DNA of 64,000 nucleotides from Bacterioplanes sanyensis (lineage in GTDB: Bacteria; Pseudomonadota; Gammaproteobacteria; Pseudomonadales; Oceanobacteraceae). Below, in pieces: positions 1 to 10,402 of this stretch. The stretch lies in contig NZ_BMYY01000002.1 in assembly GCF_014652515.1 (NCBI RefSeq), positions 265,450-329,449 on the forward strand, read 5' to 3'. The position numbers and the translations under genes were made by a program. How positions within the stretch are numbered: position 1 is the first letter of the stretch; the number at the start of each line of letters is the position of its first letter. Below the pieces are notes generated by a model. That model was not told the DNA's origin and ran no database searches. It saw nothing but the letters and a program-made list of their open reading frames with translations.

Positions 1-308
1 TGTCGATTGAGGGGCTGGATGAGGAAGTGGCTGGTGAGTTGCGTAACCGTGCGAAAGACGTGTTGCTGACCCAGGCCATTGCTTCCGAAGAGCAGCTCGA
101 GGAGGCACAGCCGGCCGACGATTTGCTGGGTATGGATGGCATGGACAAGCACTTGGCGCTGGTATTAGCCAGCAAAGGTATTTGCACCATGGAAGACCTA
201 GCAGAGCAATCGGTGGATGACTTGCTCGATATTGACGACATGACAGAAGAGAAAGCGGCCGAGTTGATTATGACGGCCCGTAAGCCCTGGTTTGAGGGTT
301 CTCAATAA
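1..308 (+). CDS. nusA: Transcription factor NusA, C-terminal fragment
   Basis: Only the last ~101 codons are present; the gene enters from the left edge with the first full codon at base 3. NusA binds RNA polymerase and controls pausing, termination and antitermination. The visible part is the acidic C-terminal extension made of helix-hairpin-helix-like repeats: a GLDEEVAGELRNRAKD segment, then DDLLGMDGMDKHLALVLASK and a third DDLLDIDDMTEEKAAELI unit, ending ARKPWF. Such repeats bind the alpha-subunit C-terminal domain and lambda N-type factors in E. coli. It is followed after 27 bases by infB, the conserved nusA-infB order. The call rests on this tail plus context. Confidence 0.93.
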   Translation, partial: SIEGLDEEVAGELRNRAKDVLLTQAIASEEQLEEAQPADDLLGMDGMDKHLALVLASKGICTMEDLAEQSVDDLLDIDDMTEEKAAELIMTARKPWFEGSQ

Positions 309-335
309 ACCATTCGCTCGGCATAGGAGAAACGT

Positions 336-2852
336 ATGGCAGATGTAACAGTTAAAGAACTCGCCGACGTGGTCAAAACCAGCGTTGATCGCTTGCTGTC
401 GCAGATGAAAGAAGCGGGTTTGCCGCAGACTTCTGCAGAACAAACAGTGACCGATGAGCAAAAACAAACGCTGCTGAGCTTCCTGAAAAAAAGTCACGGT
501 GAAGCAGCTGAAGCACCGAAAAAGATTACTTTGAAGCGTAAAGCAACGACCACGTTAAAAACGGGTCAAGGCGGTCGCAAGGCCGTTACCATCGAAGTGC
601 GTAAAAAGCGCACTTACGTAAAACGTGAAGAAGTTGACAATAGCGCTGAAAAAGCGCGTCAGGAAGAAGAAGCTCGCTTAGCGGCTGAACGTGAAGCAGC
701 GGAAAAAGCCGCAGCTGCAAAAGCGGCCGCAGAAAAAGCGGCGGCAGAAAAAGCCGCGGCTGAAAAGGCCAGTGCGGAAAAAGCAGCAGCTAAACCTGCA
801 GCCAAAGCTGCTGATGCCGGTAAAAAAGAAGCCGCCAAGCCTAAAACAGCTGAAGAAGAGCTGGCACAAAAGCGTGCGGAAGCAGAGCTGGCAGCCAAGC
901 GTCAGGAAGAAGGTGCTGGCCGTAAAAAAGGCAAAACCGATAAAAAGCGTGATCGTGATGACGACAGCCGCTTTATGGATCGAGACAACAGCGGCAACCG
1001 TGGCAACCGCAAAGCCAAGGTTAAGCTGAAGGGTGGCAATCGCCGTGCATCTAAGCAGGCGAATGAGCACGCGTTCACTAAGCCGACTGCGCCAGTGATT
1101 AAAGAAATTGAGTTGCCAGAAGCGATTACCGTCGGTGATCTGGCACAGAAAATGGCCGTAAAAGCCGGTGAAGTGATCAAAGAGCTGATGAAATTGGGCG
1201 TGATGGCGACCATTAACCAGACTCTGGATCAGGACACTGCAACCCTAGTGGTTGAAGAAATGGGCCATAAAGTTTCTAAACTGATTTCTGACAACGAGTT
1301 AGAAGAAGCGGTAACAGAATCGGTCAATTACGACGGTGAAGAAACCACGCGTGCACCTGTGGTGACCGTGATGGGTCACGTTGACCATGGTAAAACCTCA
1401 CTGCTGGACTACATTCGTAAATCGCGCGTGGTGTCGGGTGAAGCGGGCGGTATTACCCAGCACATCGGTGCCTATCACGTTAATACCGACCATGGCATGG
1501 TGTCCTTCTTGGATACTCCTGGACACGCCGCGTTTACCTCCATGCGTGCCCGTGGTGCGCAATCGACGGACGTGGTGATTCTGGTGGTCGCTGCTGACGA
1601 TGGTGTGATGCCGCAGACCGAAGAAGCGGTACAGCATGCCAAAGCAGCCGGTGTACCGATCGTGGTGGCCGTCAACAAGATGGACAAAGAAACCGCTGAT
1701 CCAGATCGTGTGAAAAACGAGCTGTCTGCGCGTGACGTGATTCCAGAAGATTGGGGCGGCGATGTGCCATTCATTCCGGTTTCTGCACACACAGGTCAAG
1801 GCATCGACGAGCTGTTAGAAGCCGTGCTGCTGCAAGCTGAGCTGTTGGAGCTGAAAGCGCACTTTGACGGCCCAGCACAGGGTGTTGTTGTTGAGTCGCG
1901 TTTGGATAAAGGTCGTGGCCCGGTTGCTACCTTGCTGGTACAAAACGGTATGCTGAATAAAGGCGATATCGTACTGGCTGGTACCTGTTACGGTCGTGCT
2001 CGTGCGTTGCTGGATGAAAACGGCAAGCAAACCGAAGGCGCTGGTCCGTCTATCCCGGTTGAGATTCTCGGCCTGAACGGCACGCCGGATGCGGGTGATA
2101 ATTTCATGGTGGTGGAAAGCGAGAAGAAGGCCCGCGAAGTGGCTGAATTCCGTGAAACCAAGATGAAAGAGCAAGTACAGCAGCGTCAGCAAGCGGCGAA
2201 ACTGGATGCCCTGTTTAACAACATGGCCGAAGGTGAAGTCTCTAGCCTCAACGTGGTTCTGAAAGCCGACGTACGTGGCTCGTTGGAAGCCATCGTGGCA
2301 TCACTGCAGAAACTGGCCACCGATGAAGTAAAAGTAAACGTGGTGTCGTCTGGCGTCGGTGGTATCACCGAAACCGATACCACCTTGGCGGTTGCTTCAG
2401 GTGCCGTTGTCTTCGGCTTTAACGTACGTGCCGACAATGCGGCGAAGAAAGTGGTCGAAAACAACAACGTCGATATGCGCTACTACAGCGTGATCTACGA
2501 CTTGATCGACGACGTGAAGCAAGCCATGGCTGGCCTGTTGGCCCCTGAGCTGCGCGAAGAAATTGTCGGTGTGGCGGAAGTACGTGACGTATTTAAGTCG
2601 CCTAAGTTTGGTCAGATCGCTGGCTGTATGGTGATTGACGGTACGGTTTATCGTAATAAGAAAATCCGTGTACTGCGTGACAACGTCGTGGTTTACGAAG
2701 GTGAACTGGAATCTCTGCGTCGCTTCAAAGACGACGTACAAGACGTTCGCCAGGGCATGGAATGTGGTATCGGTGTGAAGAACTATCAGGACGTTCGCCC
2801 CGGCGATCAGATCGAAGTCTTCGACGTGCGCGAAGTTGCACGTACACTGTAA
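336..2852 (+). CDS. infB: Translation initiation factor IF-2
   Basis: GTPase that places initiator fMet-tRNA on the 30S subunit and promotes subunit joining. The 838 residues show an N-terminal IF2 domain ([20 protein letters not shown]), a long charged linker with Ala/Lys/Glu repeats at about residues 110-160, then the G domain with G1 GHVDHGKTS near residue 346, DTPGH near 393 and NKMD near 446, followed by the beta-barrel and C-terminal fMet-tRNA domains. ATG start with GGAGAA upstream. Length is normal for the long bacterial form. It lies between nusA and rbfA in the conserved operon. Confidence 0.98.
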   Translation: MADVTVKELADVVKTSVDRLLSQMKEAGLPQTSAEQTVTDEQKQTLLSFLKKSHGEAAEAPKKITLKRKATTTLKTGQGGRKAVTIEVRKKRTYVKREEVDNSAEKARQEEEARLAAEREAAEKAAAAKAAAEKAAAEKAAAEKASAEKAAAKPAAKAADAGKKEAAKPKTAEEELAQKRAEAELAAKRQEEGAGRKKGKTDKKRDRDDDSRFMDRDNSGNRGNRKAKVKLKGGNRRASKQANEHAFTKPTAPVIKEIELPEAITVGDLAQKMAVKAGEVIKELMKLGVMATINQTLDQDTATLVVEEMGHKVSKLISDNELEEAVTESVNYDGEETTRAPVVTVMGHVDHGKTSLLDYIRKSRVVSGEAGGITQHIGAYHVNTDHGMVSFLDTPGHAAFTSMRARGAQSTDVVILVVAADDGVMPQTEEAVQHAKAAGVPIVVAVNKMDKETADPDRVKNELSARDVIPEDWGGDVPFIPVSAHTGQGIDELLEAVLLQAELLELKAHFDGPAQGVVVESRLDKGRGPVATLLVQNGMLNKGDIVLAGTCYGRARALLDENGKQTEGAGPSIPVEILGLNGTPDAGDNFMVVESEKKAREVAEFRETKMKEQVQQRQQAAKLDALFNNMAEGEVSSLNVVLKADVRGSLEAIVASLQKLATDEVKVNVVSSGVGGITETDTTLAVASGAVVFGFNVRADNAAKKVVENNNVDMRYYSVIYDLIDDVKQAMAGLLAPELREEIVGVAEVRDVFKSPKFGQIAGCMVIDGTVYRNKKIRVLRDNVVVYEGELESLRRFKDDVQDVRQGMECGIGVKNYQDVRPGDQIEVFDVREVARTL

Positions 2853-2872
2853 CCAGCGCTTGTTGCTGCAAG

Positions 2873-2899
2873 AAGCCCGGCTCTGATAGCCGGGCTTTG
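2873..2899 (+). terminator. Hairpin between infB and rbfA
   Basis: The arms AAGCCCGGCT and AGCCGGGCTT form a perfect 10-bp stem with a 5-base loop, followed by only three T. It resembles a weak terminator or a processing/stability hairpin inside the operon. Downstream rbfA and truB have no obvious separate promoter, so read-through is expected. Confidence 0.5.
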
Positions 2900-2934
2900 C
2901 CGTCTCTGGGCGGCTCGTTTTTGAGGAATAAACT

Positions 2935-3336
2935 ATGCCAAAAGATTACAGTCGTACCTCGCGCTTGGGTGAGCAAATCCAGCGCGAGCTGGCACAAATG
3001 ATTCAGTTCGAAATGAAAGATCCGCGCTTGGGCATGGTGACCCTTAACCTGGTGAAGGTAGCGAAGGATCTGGGCTACGCCGACATCTATTTCACCGTGA
3101 TGGGTGCCAAAGGCGAAACTGACGCCGAAATTCGCTCGCAAACCGAAGCCATTTTGAACGATGCCGCCGGCTATTTGCGTTCGCAACTGGCGCGTATTTT
3201 GACCACTCGAGTGACGCCGATGCTGCGCTTTCATTACGATGAAACCCTGGAGCGCGGCCATCATCTGACCGGCCTGATTCGCCAGGCGCGTCAGCAGGAT
3301 GATGAGCGCCATCAAGACGACAGCGACGAGGATTAA
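2935..3336 (+). CDS. rbfA: Ribosome-binding factor A
   Basis: Small KH-fold protein (133 aa) needed for late 16S rRNA 5'-end maturation of the 30S subunit. The sequence opens with SRTSRLGEQIQRELAQMI and carries the DPRLGMVTLN and YADIYFTVMG segments typical of RbfA; the tail is rich in Asp, Glu and Gln. ATG start preceded by TGAGGAATAAACT. It sits 82 bases after infB, separated by a hairpin, and 2 bases before truB. Confidence 0.97.
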   Translation: MPKDYSRTSRLGEQIQRELAQMIQFEMKDPRLGMVTLNLVKVAKDLGYADIYFTVMGAKGETDAEIRSQTEAILNDAAGYLRSQLARILTTRVTPMLRFHYDETLERGHHLTGLIRQARQQDDERHQDDSDED

Positions 3337-3338
3337 CC

Positions 3339-4286
3339 TTGGCGCGACGTAACAAAGGCCGTGCGGTGCACGGCATTGTGGTGATTGATAAGCCGCTGGG
3401 GCTGACTTCCAATCAGGTACTGCAGCGGGTGAAGCGTTTTTACAATGCGCGCAAAGCCGGTCACACCGGTGCCCTGGACCCCCAAGCCAGTGGTGTATTG
3501 CCGATTTGCCTGGGAGAGGCCACCAAGTTTTCACAAGTGCTGCTGGACGCTGACAAAGCCTACGACACCACCGCCGTGTTGGGTGAAATTCGCTCTACCG
3601 GTGATGTGGAAGGCGAAGTGATAGAAACGCATCCTGTCCCGGAACTGACCGAGGCTCAGGTAGAACAGGTGTTAGAGCAATGGCGCGGACCGATTGAGCA
3701 GGTACCGCCGATGTTTTCCGCGCTCAAGCTTGATGGCAAGCCTCTGTATGAGCTGGCTCGTCAGGGCATGACGGCTGAGCAAGCGCAAGCCATTGCCGAC
3801 AAAAAGCGTCGCACGGTGAACATTCATGAGCTCACTCTCAATGCCCAGCGTGCGACGGAGCTAGACCTGTCGGTACGTTGCTCTAAAGGCACTTACATTC
3901 GCAGCCTAGTGGAAGACATCGGCAATGGCCTTGGCTGTGGTGCTTATGTGGGGCATTTGCGCCGCACGCATTCAGGCCCGTTCAATTTGACTCAGGCGGT
4001 GACGCTGGAGCAGTTGGAGCAACTGGCGGAGCAAGCTGATACCCACGCTTTAGATGCGCTATTGCTGCCCATGGCGCTGGCAATACCAGACAGTTGGCCG
4101 GTGGTTGAACTGGATGCGCAACAAAGCGCGAAAATCCGCCAAGGTCAGGCGATCAGTACTGGTCTTGCCGATTGTCCTTCAGTACAATTATGGGCCGTTG
4201 ATTCAGGGCAGCGACAGCTGATCGGCATTGGTCGGATCGAACGCCGCGGCATACGCCCGCAGCGCCTGTTGCAGTTCGAGAGTTAA
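3339..4286 (+). CDS. truB: tRNA pseudouridine-55 synthase TruB
   Basis: Isomerises U55 to pseudouridine in the T-loop of tRNAs. The 315 residues carry the catalytic segment GHTGALDPQASG with the nucleophile Asp near residue 47, plus RCSKGTYIRSLVEDIG and the C-terminal PUA-like part. The start is TTG two bases after the rbfA stop; the protein then reads MARRNKGRAVHGIVVIDKP, which fits family N-termini, so the rare start is believable. The order rbfA-truB-rpsO is conserved. Confidence 0.97.
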   Translation: MARRNKGRAVHGIVVIDKPLGLTSNQVLQRVKRFYNARKAGHTGALDPQASGVLPICLGEATKFSQVLLDADKAYDTTAVLGEIRSTGDVEGEVIETHPVPELTEAQVEQVLEQWRGPIEQVPPMFSALKLDGKPLYELARQGMTAEQAQAIADKKRRTVNIHELTLNAQRATELDLSVRCSKGTYIRSLVEDIGNGLGCGAYVGHLRRTHSGPFNLTQAVTLEQLEQLAEQADTHALDALLLPMALAIPDSWPVVELDAQQSAKIRQGQAISTGLADCPSVQLWAVDSGQRQLIGIGRIERRGIRPQRLLQFES

Positions 4287-4288
4287 CC

Positions 4289-4339
4289 GTCACCGCAGGT
4301 GACAACGCATGCCACTGTTAATGTGCACGGTGGTGATGC
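4289..4339 (+). promoter_or_regulatory. Structured rpsO (S15) leader
   Basis: Two hairpins fill the truB-rpsO gap. The first is GTCACC-GCA-GGTGAC (4289-4303). The second pairs GCATGCCAC (4307-4315) with GTGGTGATGC (4330-4339) and is followed by an AATTTTTA run. In E. coli the S15 protein represses its own mRNA through a structured leader overlapping the start. By analogy this is a candidate S15 autoregulatory element or an attenuator after truB; the pairing is by eye. Confidence 0.4.
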
Positions 4340-4374
4340 CAATTTTTATGCACATTCATTGTGGAGTAATAACA

Positions 4375-4644
4375 ATGGCATTAACAGCTGCTCAAAAAGC
4401 TGAGATCGTAAAAGAGTACCAAACCGCTGAAGGCGATACTGGCTCTCCAGAAGTTCAAGTTGCCCTGCTGACTCACAACATTGTGGGCCTGCAAGGTCAC
4501 TTCAAAGAGCACGGTAAAGATCACCACTCTCGTCGTGGTCTGATTCGCATGGTTAACCAGCGCCGTAAGCTGCTGGACTACCTGAAGCGTAAAGATGCAA
4601 ACCGTTACCTGGAGCTGATCAAGCGCCTGGGTCTGCGTCGCTAA
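4375..4644 (+). CDS. rpsO: 30S ribosomal protein S15
   Basis: Primary 16S rRNA-binding protein of the 30S platform. Starting at the ATG at 4375 gives [16 protein letters not shown] and exactly 89 residues, the usual length; the longer reading from 4309 is rejected. The signature [14 protein letters not shown] and the C-terminal [19 protein letters not shown] are intact. A GGAG motif lies 10 bases before the start. The gene is followed by a strong terminator-like hairpin and then pnp, as in E. coli. Confidence 0.98.
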   Translation: MALTAAQKAEIVKEYQTAEGDTGSPEVQVALLTHNIVGLQGHFKEHGKDHHSRRGLIRMVNQRRKLLDYLKRKDANRYLELIKRLGLRR

Positions 4645-4660
4645 GATCTCGCTGTGCAGC

Positions 4661-4684
4661 AAAAGCCCTTCGGGGCTTTTGTTG
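4661..4684 (+). terminator. rpsO terminator
   Basis: AAAAGCCC-TTCG-GGGCTTTT, a perfect 8-bp stem with a UUCG tetraloop and a T-rich 3' arm, 16 bases after the rpsO stop. This is a typical Rho-independent terminator; as in other gammaproteobacteria, part of the transcription may read through into pnp. Confidence 0.85.
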
Positions 4685-4705
4685 TATCTGAACACTGCCT
4701 GCCGT

Positions 4706-4733
4706 TTGTTTTTCCAATTCCTGCCCCTACTGT
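4706..4733 (+). promoter_or_regulatory. Possible pnp promoter
   Basis: TTGTTT (4706-4711) and TACTGT (4728-4733) are separated by 16 bases, upstream of the pnp leader hairpin. The match to sigma70 boxes is moderate. It agrees with pnp having its own promoter downstream of the rpsO terminator. Confidence 0.35.
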
Positions 4734-4758
4734 GGTGCCAACCCCGCGTGTGTGCGGT

Positions 4759-4816
4759 GGTGCTTCTAAGCATGTGTCTTTGCCTTGAGTGGTGAGGGCG
4801 AATGCTTAGAAGCACC
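4759..4816 (+). promoter_or_regulatory. pnp leader long stem-loop (RNase III-type)
   Basis: GGTGCTTCTAAGCAT (4759-4773) and ATGCTTAGAAGCACC (4802-4816) are perfect 15-base inverted repeats. The 28-base loop contains a smaller hairpin (GCCTT with GAGGGC). In E. coli, pnp mRNA is cut by RNase III in a leader stem-loop and PNPase then destabilises its own message. Position and length here match that arrangement. Confidence 0.7.
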
Positions 4817-4860
4817 GGCAGTATGCAGGACGTCAATTTGTTTAAGGAAACCGAAACATT

Positions 4861-6963
<2,103 letters not shown>

Positions 6964-6982
6964 GAGCGAACGGCTTGAAACC

Positions 6983-7011
6983 AAAAACCGCTGCCTAGCA
7001 GCGGTTTTTTT
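6983..7011 (+). terminator. pnp terminator, probably bidirectional
   Basis: AAAAACCGCTGC-CTA-GCAGCGGTTTTTTT forms a stem of about 11 bp with A-rich 5' and T-rich 3' flanks, about 20 bases after the pnp stop. The A-run on the other side lets it also end transcription of the small minus-strand ORF whose stop lies inside it. Confidence 0.88.
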
Positions 7012-7279
7012 ATGCCTGAATGTTCAGCAATTGGCCCGGGCGAGGGGCGCTGTCGCCTTGCTCGACTTGTAAAAAAGTGTCTTCAACGGCATTGCGACCG
7101 CGTTGTCGCTGTGGCGGTGGCTGCTCCGGGTCGGTTTTGGCAATGTACTCCACCGCACCGACGCGGTCGTCACTGCTTGGCGGAGGGTTATTGTAGTTGG
7201 AAGAGGGTACAACAGCGCCGCCGGGGCTATTCGGCCGGTTGGGTATGGTGGGCAAATAGGTCAGGCTCGATACGTCCAT
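7010..7279 (-). CDS. Small proline-rich hypothetical protein
   Basis: An 89-residue reading frame rich in Pro, Asn, Ser and Gln (YLPTIPNRPNSPGG, then EQPPPQRQRGRNAVEDTFL). No signal peptide, membrane segment or known domain is visible, so it is probably largely disordered. The stop codon lies in the pnp terminator. Two plus-strand frames cover the same bases but look less protein-like. The ribosome-binding site is weak. Similar short Pro-rich proteins do occur in related genomes, but I cannot assign a function. Confidence 0.5.
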   Translation of the reverse strand: MDVSSLTYLPTIPNRPNSPGGAVVPSSNYNNPPPSSDDRVGAVEYIAKTDPEQPPPQRQRGRNAVEDTFLQVEQGDSAPRPGQLLNIQA

Positions 7280-7353
7280 AACAGCATTTCACAGCGACTG
7301 TTTGGCTACTATAGAAGCCTGCATCTGAGCCTGCGAACCCATTACTTACAGAA

Positions 7354-7374
7354 CGCTACCTTTGGCAGGTAGCG
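7354..7374 (-). terminator. Hairpin after the metallo-nuclease gene
   Basis: CGCTACCT and AGGTAGCG form an 8-bp stem around TTGGC immediately after the stop of the minus-strand beta-CASP gene. The following minus-strand bases are only partly T-rich (TTCTGT), so it is a weak terminator candidate. Confidence 0.4.
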
Positions 7375-7375
7375 C

Positions 7376-8743
7376 CTACAGCTCGACGCTTTGCAAATAC
7401 TCAGGCACTTGTGCGCGCCAGCCGAGCTCATCTTCGATTTTTAAGCGCATGGCATCGGCGGCGCAGTCTTCACCGTGGGTGATAAACACCTGCTTGGGCT
7501 GACACGATGAGTGCCTTAGCCAATCAATAATTTCTACATAGTCGCCATGACTGGAGAGTGCTTGCAGGTTGTGTACCTCCGCCCGCACAGGAAAATATTG
7601 GCCGTGGATTTTAACGTGGTCAGCGCCGTGGGTGAGGGCATCACCGCGTGTGCCGGCGGCCTGATAGCCGAGAAACAATACGCTGTTGCGAGGGTCACCG
7701 ATCAGGGTTTTCAAATGGTGTAACACTCGCCCGCCGCTGGCCATGCCACTGGCAGAAATAATCACCGCCGGATACTTGCGGTTATTTAGTTCTATTGATT
7801 CTTCCACCGTTTTCACATAGGTGGTGATGTCATCCATGCGTTGGCAATCTTCGCGGCTGAGTTTGTGTTGCTCATGCAGATCAAAAAAGATCTCGGTGGC
7901 GCGAATGGCCATGGGGCTATTCAGGTAAATCGGCATGGTGGGAATGCGCTGCTGCTGGCGCAGTTGCTCCAGTATGTGCAGCACCATTTGTGCCCGACCA
8001 ACGGCAAACGCGGGCATCAGCACAATGCCGCCGCGGGCAGCCGTGCGATTGATAATATCGGCGATGACTTGGTGCTCATCGACGTCTTCATGGCGGCGAT
8101 CGCCATAGGTCGACTCCACCACCAAATAATCGCTTGCTGGCAGGGGCTTAGGTGGATACATGATCAAATCGTCACTGCGGCCGACATCGCCACTGAAGGT
8201 AATGCGTTTGCCCTCGTAAGTGAGGCGAATGGCGCTGGCTCCCAGAATGTGCCCGACTGGGAAGAATTCAGCCGTCATGCCGCCGGGCAGTTGCACTGGC
8301 TCAGCAAAGGACTGAGCTTTGAACTGGCGCAGTACCTTGCGGGCGTCTTCTTCGGTATACAGCGGCTCGGCTGGCTGGTGGCGGCTGAACTTTTTTTTGT
8401 TGGCGTACTTGGCGTCTTCTTCCTGCAAGTAGCCGGCATCCGGCAGCAGTACCTTGCACAGTGCTTTGGTGCCCTCGGAGCAATAAATCTCTTTGTGATA
8501 ACCCTGCTTCATCAAGGCCGGCAAGTAACCCGAATGATCGATATGAGCGTGGGTGAGCAAAACGGCATCCAGTTCGGATGGTTGAAACGGCAGCTCGGCC
8601 CAGTTGCGCCGGCGCACGTTTTTAATGCCTTGGAATAAGCCGCAATCCAGCAATACACGATGACGGCCATAGCTAAGCAAGTACTTGGAACCGGTGACGG
8701 TGCCGGTGGCACCAATAAACTGCACACGGAAGGAACTGCTCAT
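7376..8743 (-). CDS. Metallo-beta-lactamase/beta-CASP family RNase
   Basis: Predicted zinc-dependent RNA-processing nuclease of the MBL/beta-CASP group. The ATG at 8743 is chosen because AGGAGA lies 6 bases upstream; it gives 455 aa beginning MSSSFRVQFIGATGTVTGS. Motif THAHIDHSG (residues 64-72) supplies the HxHxDH metal site; later FPVGHILGAS, GDVGRSDD, ESTYGDRRH and the beta-CASP pieces PAFAVGRAQ, SASGMASGGRVLHHL and SSHGDY follow in order. No signal peptide is seen. It is divergent from the phosphorylase operon, with 129 bases between the starts. Substrate is unproven. Confidence 0.88.
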   Translation of the reverse strand: MSSSFRVQFIGATGTVTGSKYLLSYGRHRVLLDCGLFQGIKNVRRRNWAELPFQPSELDAVLLTHAHIDHSGYLPALMKQGYHKEIYCSEGTKALCKVLLPDAGYLQEEDAKYANKKKFSRHQPAEPLYTEEDARKVLRQFKAQSFAEPVQLPGGMTAEFFPVGHILGASAIRLTYEGKRITFSGDVGRSDDLIMYPPKPLPASDYLVVESTYGDRRHEDVDEHQVIADIINRTAARGGIVLMPAFAVGRAQMVLHILEQLRQQQRIPTMPIYLNSPMAIRATEIFFDLHEQHKLSREDCQRMDDITTYVKTVEESIELNNRKYPAVIISASGMASGGRVLHHLKTLIGDPRNSVLFLGYQAAGTRGDALTHGADHVKIHGQYFPVRAEVHNLQALSSHGDYVEIIDWLRHSSCQPKQVFITHGEDCAADAMRLKIEDELGWRAQVPEYLQSVEL

Positions 8744-8872
8744 GTGACTCTCCTTTTCATGACTTTGATCAGGATAAAGACAGGCGGCAGCAACAGTGTT
8801 GATGCAAGGCAATAACGGCGCAGGAGTGAATCCCTACACTGGCTGGCATAACAGATTAATGTACGAGTCACC

Positions 8873-10402
8873 ATGAACAGCAGCACCTCTCCGGCAGCGG
8901 ATTATTTGCATCTTGTGCGCATGGGCATCGACACGCACCAACAACCTGTGGTGTTTATTCGCAGCGATTGCCACGTTGCCATTGCTGAAGGCTTTAACGC
9001 CAATGCCCAAGTTGAAATACACACCACGGATCAGCGGTTGGTCGCGCAGTTGGTGCTGGTAACCAACGATCGCTTGCCGTGTGAGCAGGCGGCGCTATCA
9101 GAAGCAGCTTGGCGACGCTTGGGCTGCCCGCCGGAAGGCGAAAAAGCTTGGTTGCATCATGCGCATCCGGTGGAGTCGATGTCGTACGTGCGCGGTAAGC
9201 TCTACGGCGAACGCTTCGATCAACAGCGCGCCCGCGCCATTATTAATGATATCCATGCTGGCCTTTACAGTGACATTCAATTGTCGGCCTATGTCACCGC
9301 TTGTGCCGGTGATCGCCTAGATACCGATGAAACCATCGCCATTACCCGTGCCATGGTCGACAGTGGCCTGCGTTTAGAGTGGGACAACGACGTGGTGTTG
9401 GATAAACACTGCGTCGGTGGTTTGCCGGCCAATCGCACCACCCCCATTGTGGTCGCCATTGTGGCCGCCAATGGTTTGCTTATGCCCAAGACTTCTAGCC
9501 GCGCCATTACCTCGCCGGCGGGCACCGCTGACACCATGGAGACGCTCACCCATGTCCAGCTTGGCTTTGAGCAAATGCAGCAGGTGGTTGAGAAAACCGG
9601 CGCCTGTTTGGCTTGGGGCGGCTCGGTCAGCCTCAGCCCCACAGACGATATGATCATTCGTATAGAACGAGCGTTAGATCTCGACAGCGAAGGCCAGCTG
9701 GTGGCCTCCGTTATCTCCAAAAAAGTGGCGGCGGGTGCCACCCACGTGTTGATTGATATTCCCGTCGGGCCAACGGCCAAAGTGCGCAGCGAAGAAAAAG
9801 CCCACAAGCTCAGACAGTTGTTAGAGACCACCGCGGCGGCCATGGGCCTGCAAGTGCGCACCGTCATCAGCGATGGCAGCCAGCCCATTGGTCGCGGCAT
9901 AGGCCCAGCACTGGAAGCCAGAGACGTGCTGCAAGTGTTGCAGAACGATTTACATGCCCCGCAGGATTTACGGCAAAAATCGCTGCAACTGGCGGCAGCA
10001 CTGCTGGAAATGGGCGCTGCTGCTGAGCCAGGCAGTGGCCATCAGTTGGCCGAACGCACCTTGCTCAGCGGCGCTGCCTGGCAGCAATTTGAGCGCATTT
10101 GTCAGGCTCAGGGGGGGCTTAAGCAACCCCAGCCGGGTGCTTTCAGTCACTGTATTTATGCTTCTCACGGCGGCGTCGTGGCCTATTTCAACAACCGCTT
10201 TTTGGCGCGCTTGGCATCACTGGCAGGGGCGCCGAATGCGCCTGGCGCTGGCATCGAGCTGCACGTGCGTCTGGGCGATGAAGTGCGCGCCGGTGCCCCT
10301 TTGTTTACCTTGTATGCCCAAGCTGCGGGCGAGCTGGCTTATGCGCTGGATTTTCTCGATGGTCATACCGACGTGATCCGTATTGAAGAGGAGCTGGTGT
10401 GA
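8873..10402 (+). CDS. AMP/thymidine phosphorylase family protein (archaeal-type)
   Basis: Pyrimidine-nucleoside phosphorylase superfamily, 509 aa, longer than E. coli DeoA (440) because of an extra N-terminal domain of about 85 residues, as in archaeal AMP phosphorylases. The phosphate-binding segment reads KHCVGGLPANRTTP near residue 177, closer to the archaeal KHSIGGVPGN form than to DeoA KHSTGGVGDK. SRAITSPAGTADTMET and the glycine-rich C-terminal barrel follow. The likely reaction is phosphorolysis of a nucleoside or nucleoside 5'-monophosphate, releasing base and ribose 1-phosphate or ribose 1,5-bisphosphate; which one is not decided by sequence. It overlaps the next gene by one base (TGATG). 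Confidence 0.85.
   Translation: MNSSTSPAADYLHLVRMGIDTHQQPVVFIRSDCHVAIAEGFNANAQVEIHTTDQRLVAQLVLVTNDRLPCEQAALSEAAWRRLGCPPEGEKAWLHHAHPVESMSYVRGKLYGERFDQQRARAIINDIHAGLYSDIQLSAYVTACAGDRLDTDETIAITRAMVDSGLRLEWDNDVVLDKHCVGGLPANRTTPIVVAIVAANGLLMPKTSSRAITSPAGTADTMETLTHVQLGFEQMQQVVEKTGACLAWGGSVSLSPTDDMIIRIERALDLDSEGQLVASVISKKVAAGATHVLIDIPVGPTAKVRSEEKAHKLRQLLETTAAAMGLQVRTVISDGSQPIGRGIGPALEARDVLQVLQNDLHAPQDLRQKSLQLAAALLEMGAAAEPGSGHQLAERTLLSGAAWQQFERICQAQGGLKQPQPGAFSHCIYASHGGVVAYFNNRFLARLASLAGAPNAPGAGIELHVRLGDEVRAGAPLFTLYAQAAGELAYALDFLDGHTDVIRIEEELV

Noticed and set aside
659-898. Minus-strand Ala/Ser-rich frame within infB
   Set aside because: Mirror of the Ala/Lys/Glu repeat linker of IF-2; low complexity, no gene signals.
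2725-3534. 269-aa minus-strand frame across infB, rbfA and truB
   Set aside because: Antisense to three conserved genes and without recognisable domains.
7012-7372. Two plus-strand frames opposite the small Pro-rich ORF
   Set aside because: No ribosome site, Cys/Trp/Arg-rich shadow composition, and one starts inside the pnp terminator.
7841-8638. 265-aa plus-strand frame opposite the beta-CASP nuclease
   Set aside because: The minus-strand gene has all metal-binding motifs and a good ribosome site; this is its shadow.
9289-9900. 203-aa minus-strand frame in the phosphorylase gene
   Set aside because: Shadow of a gene with clear family motifs.
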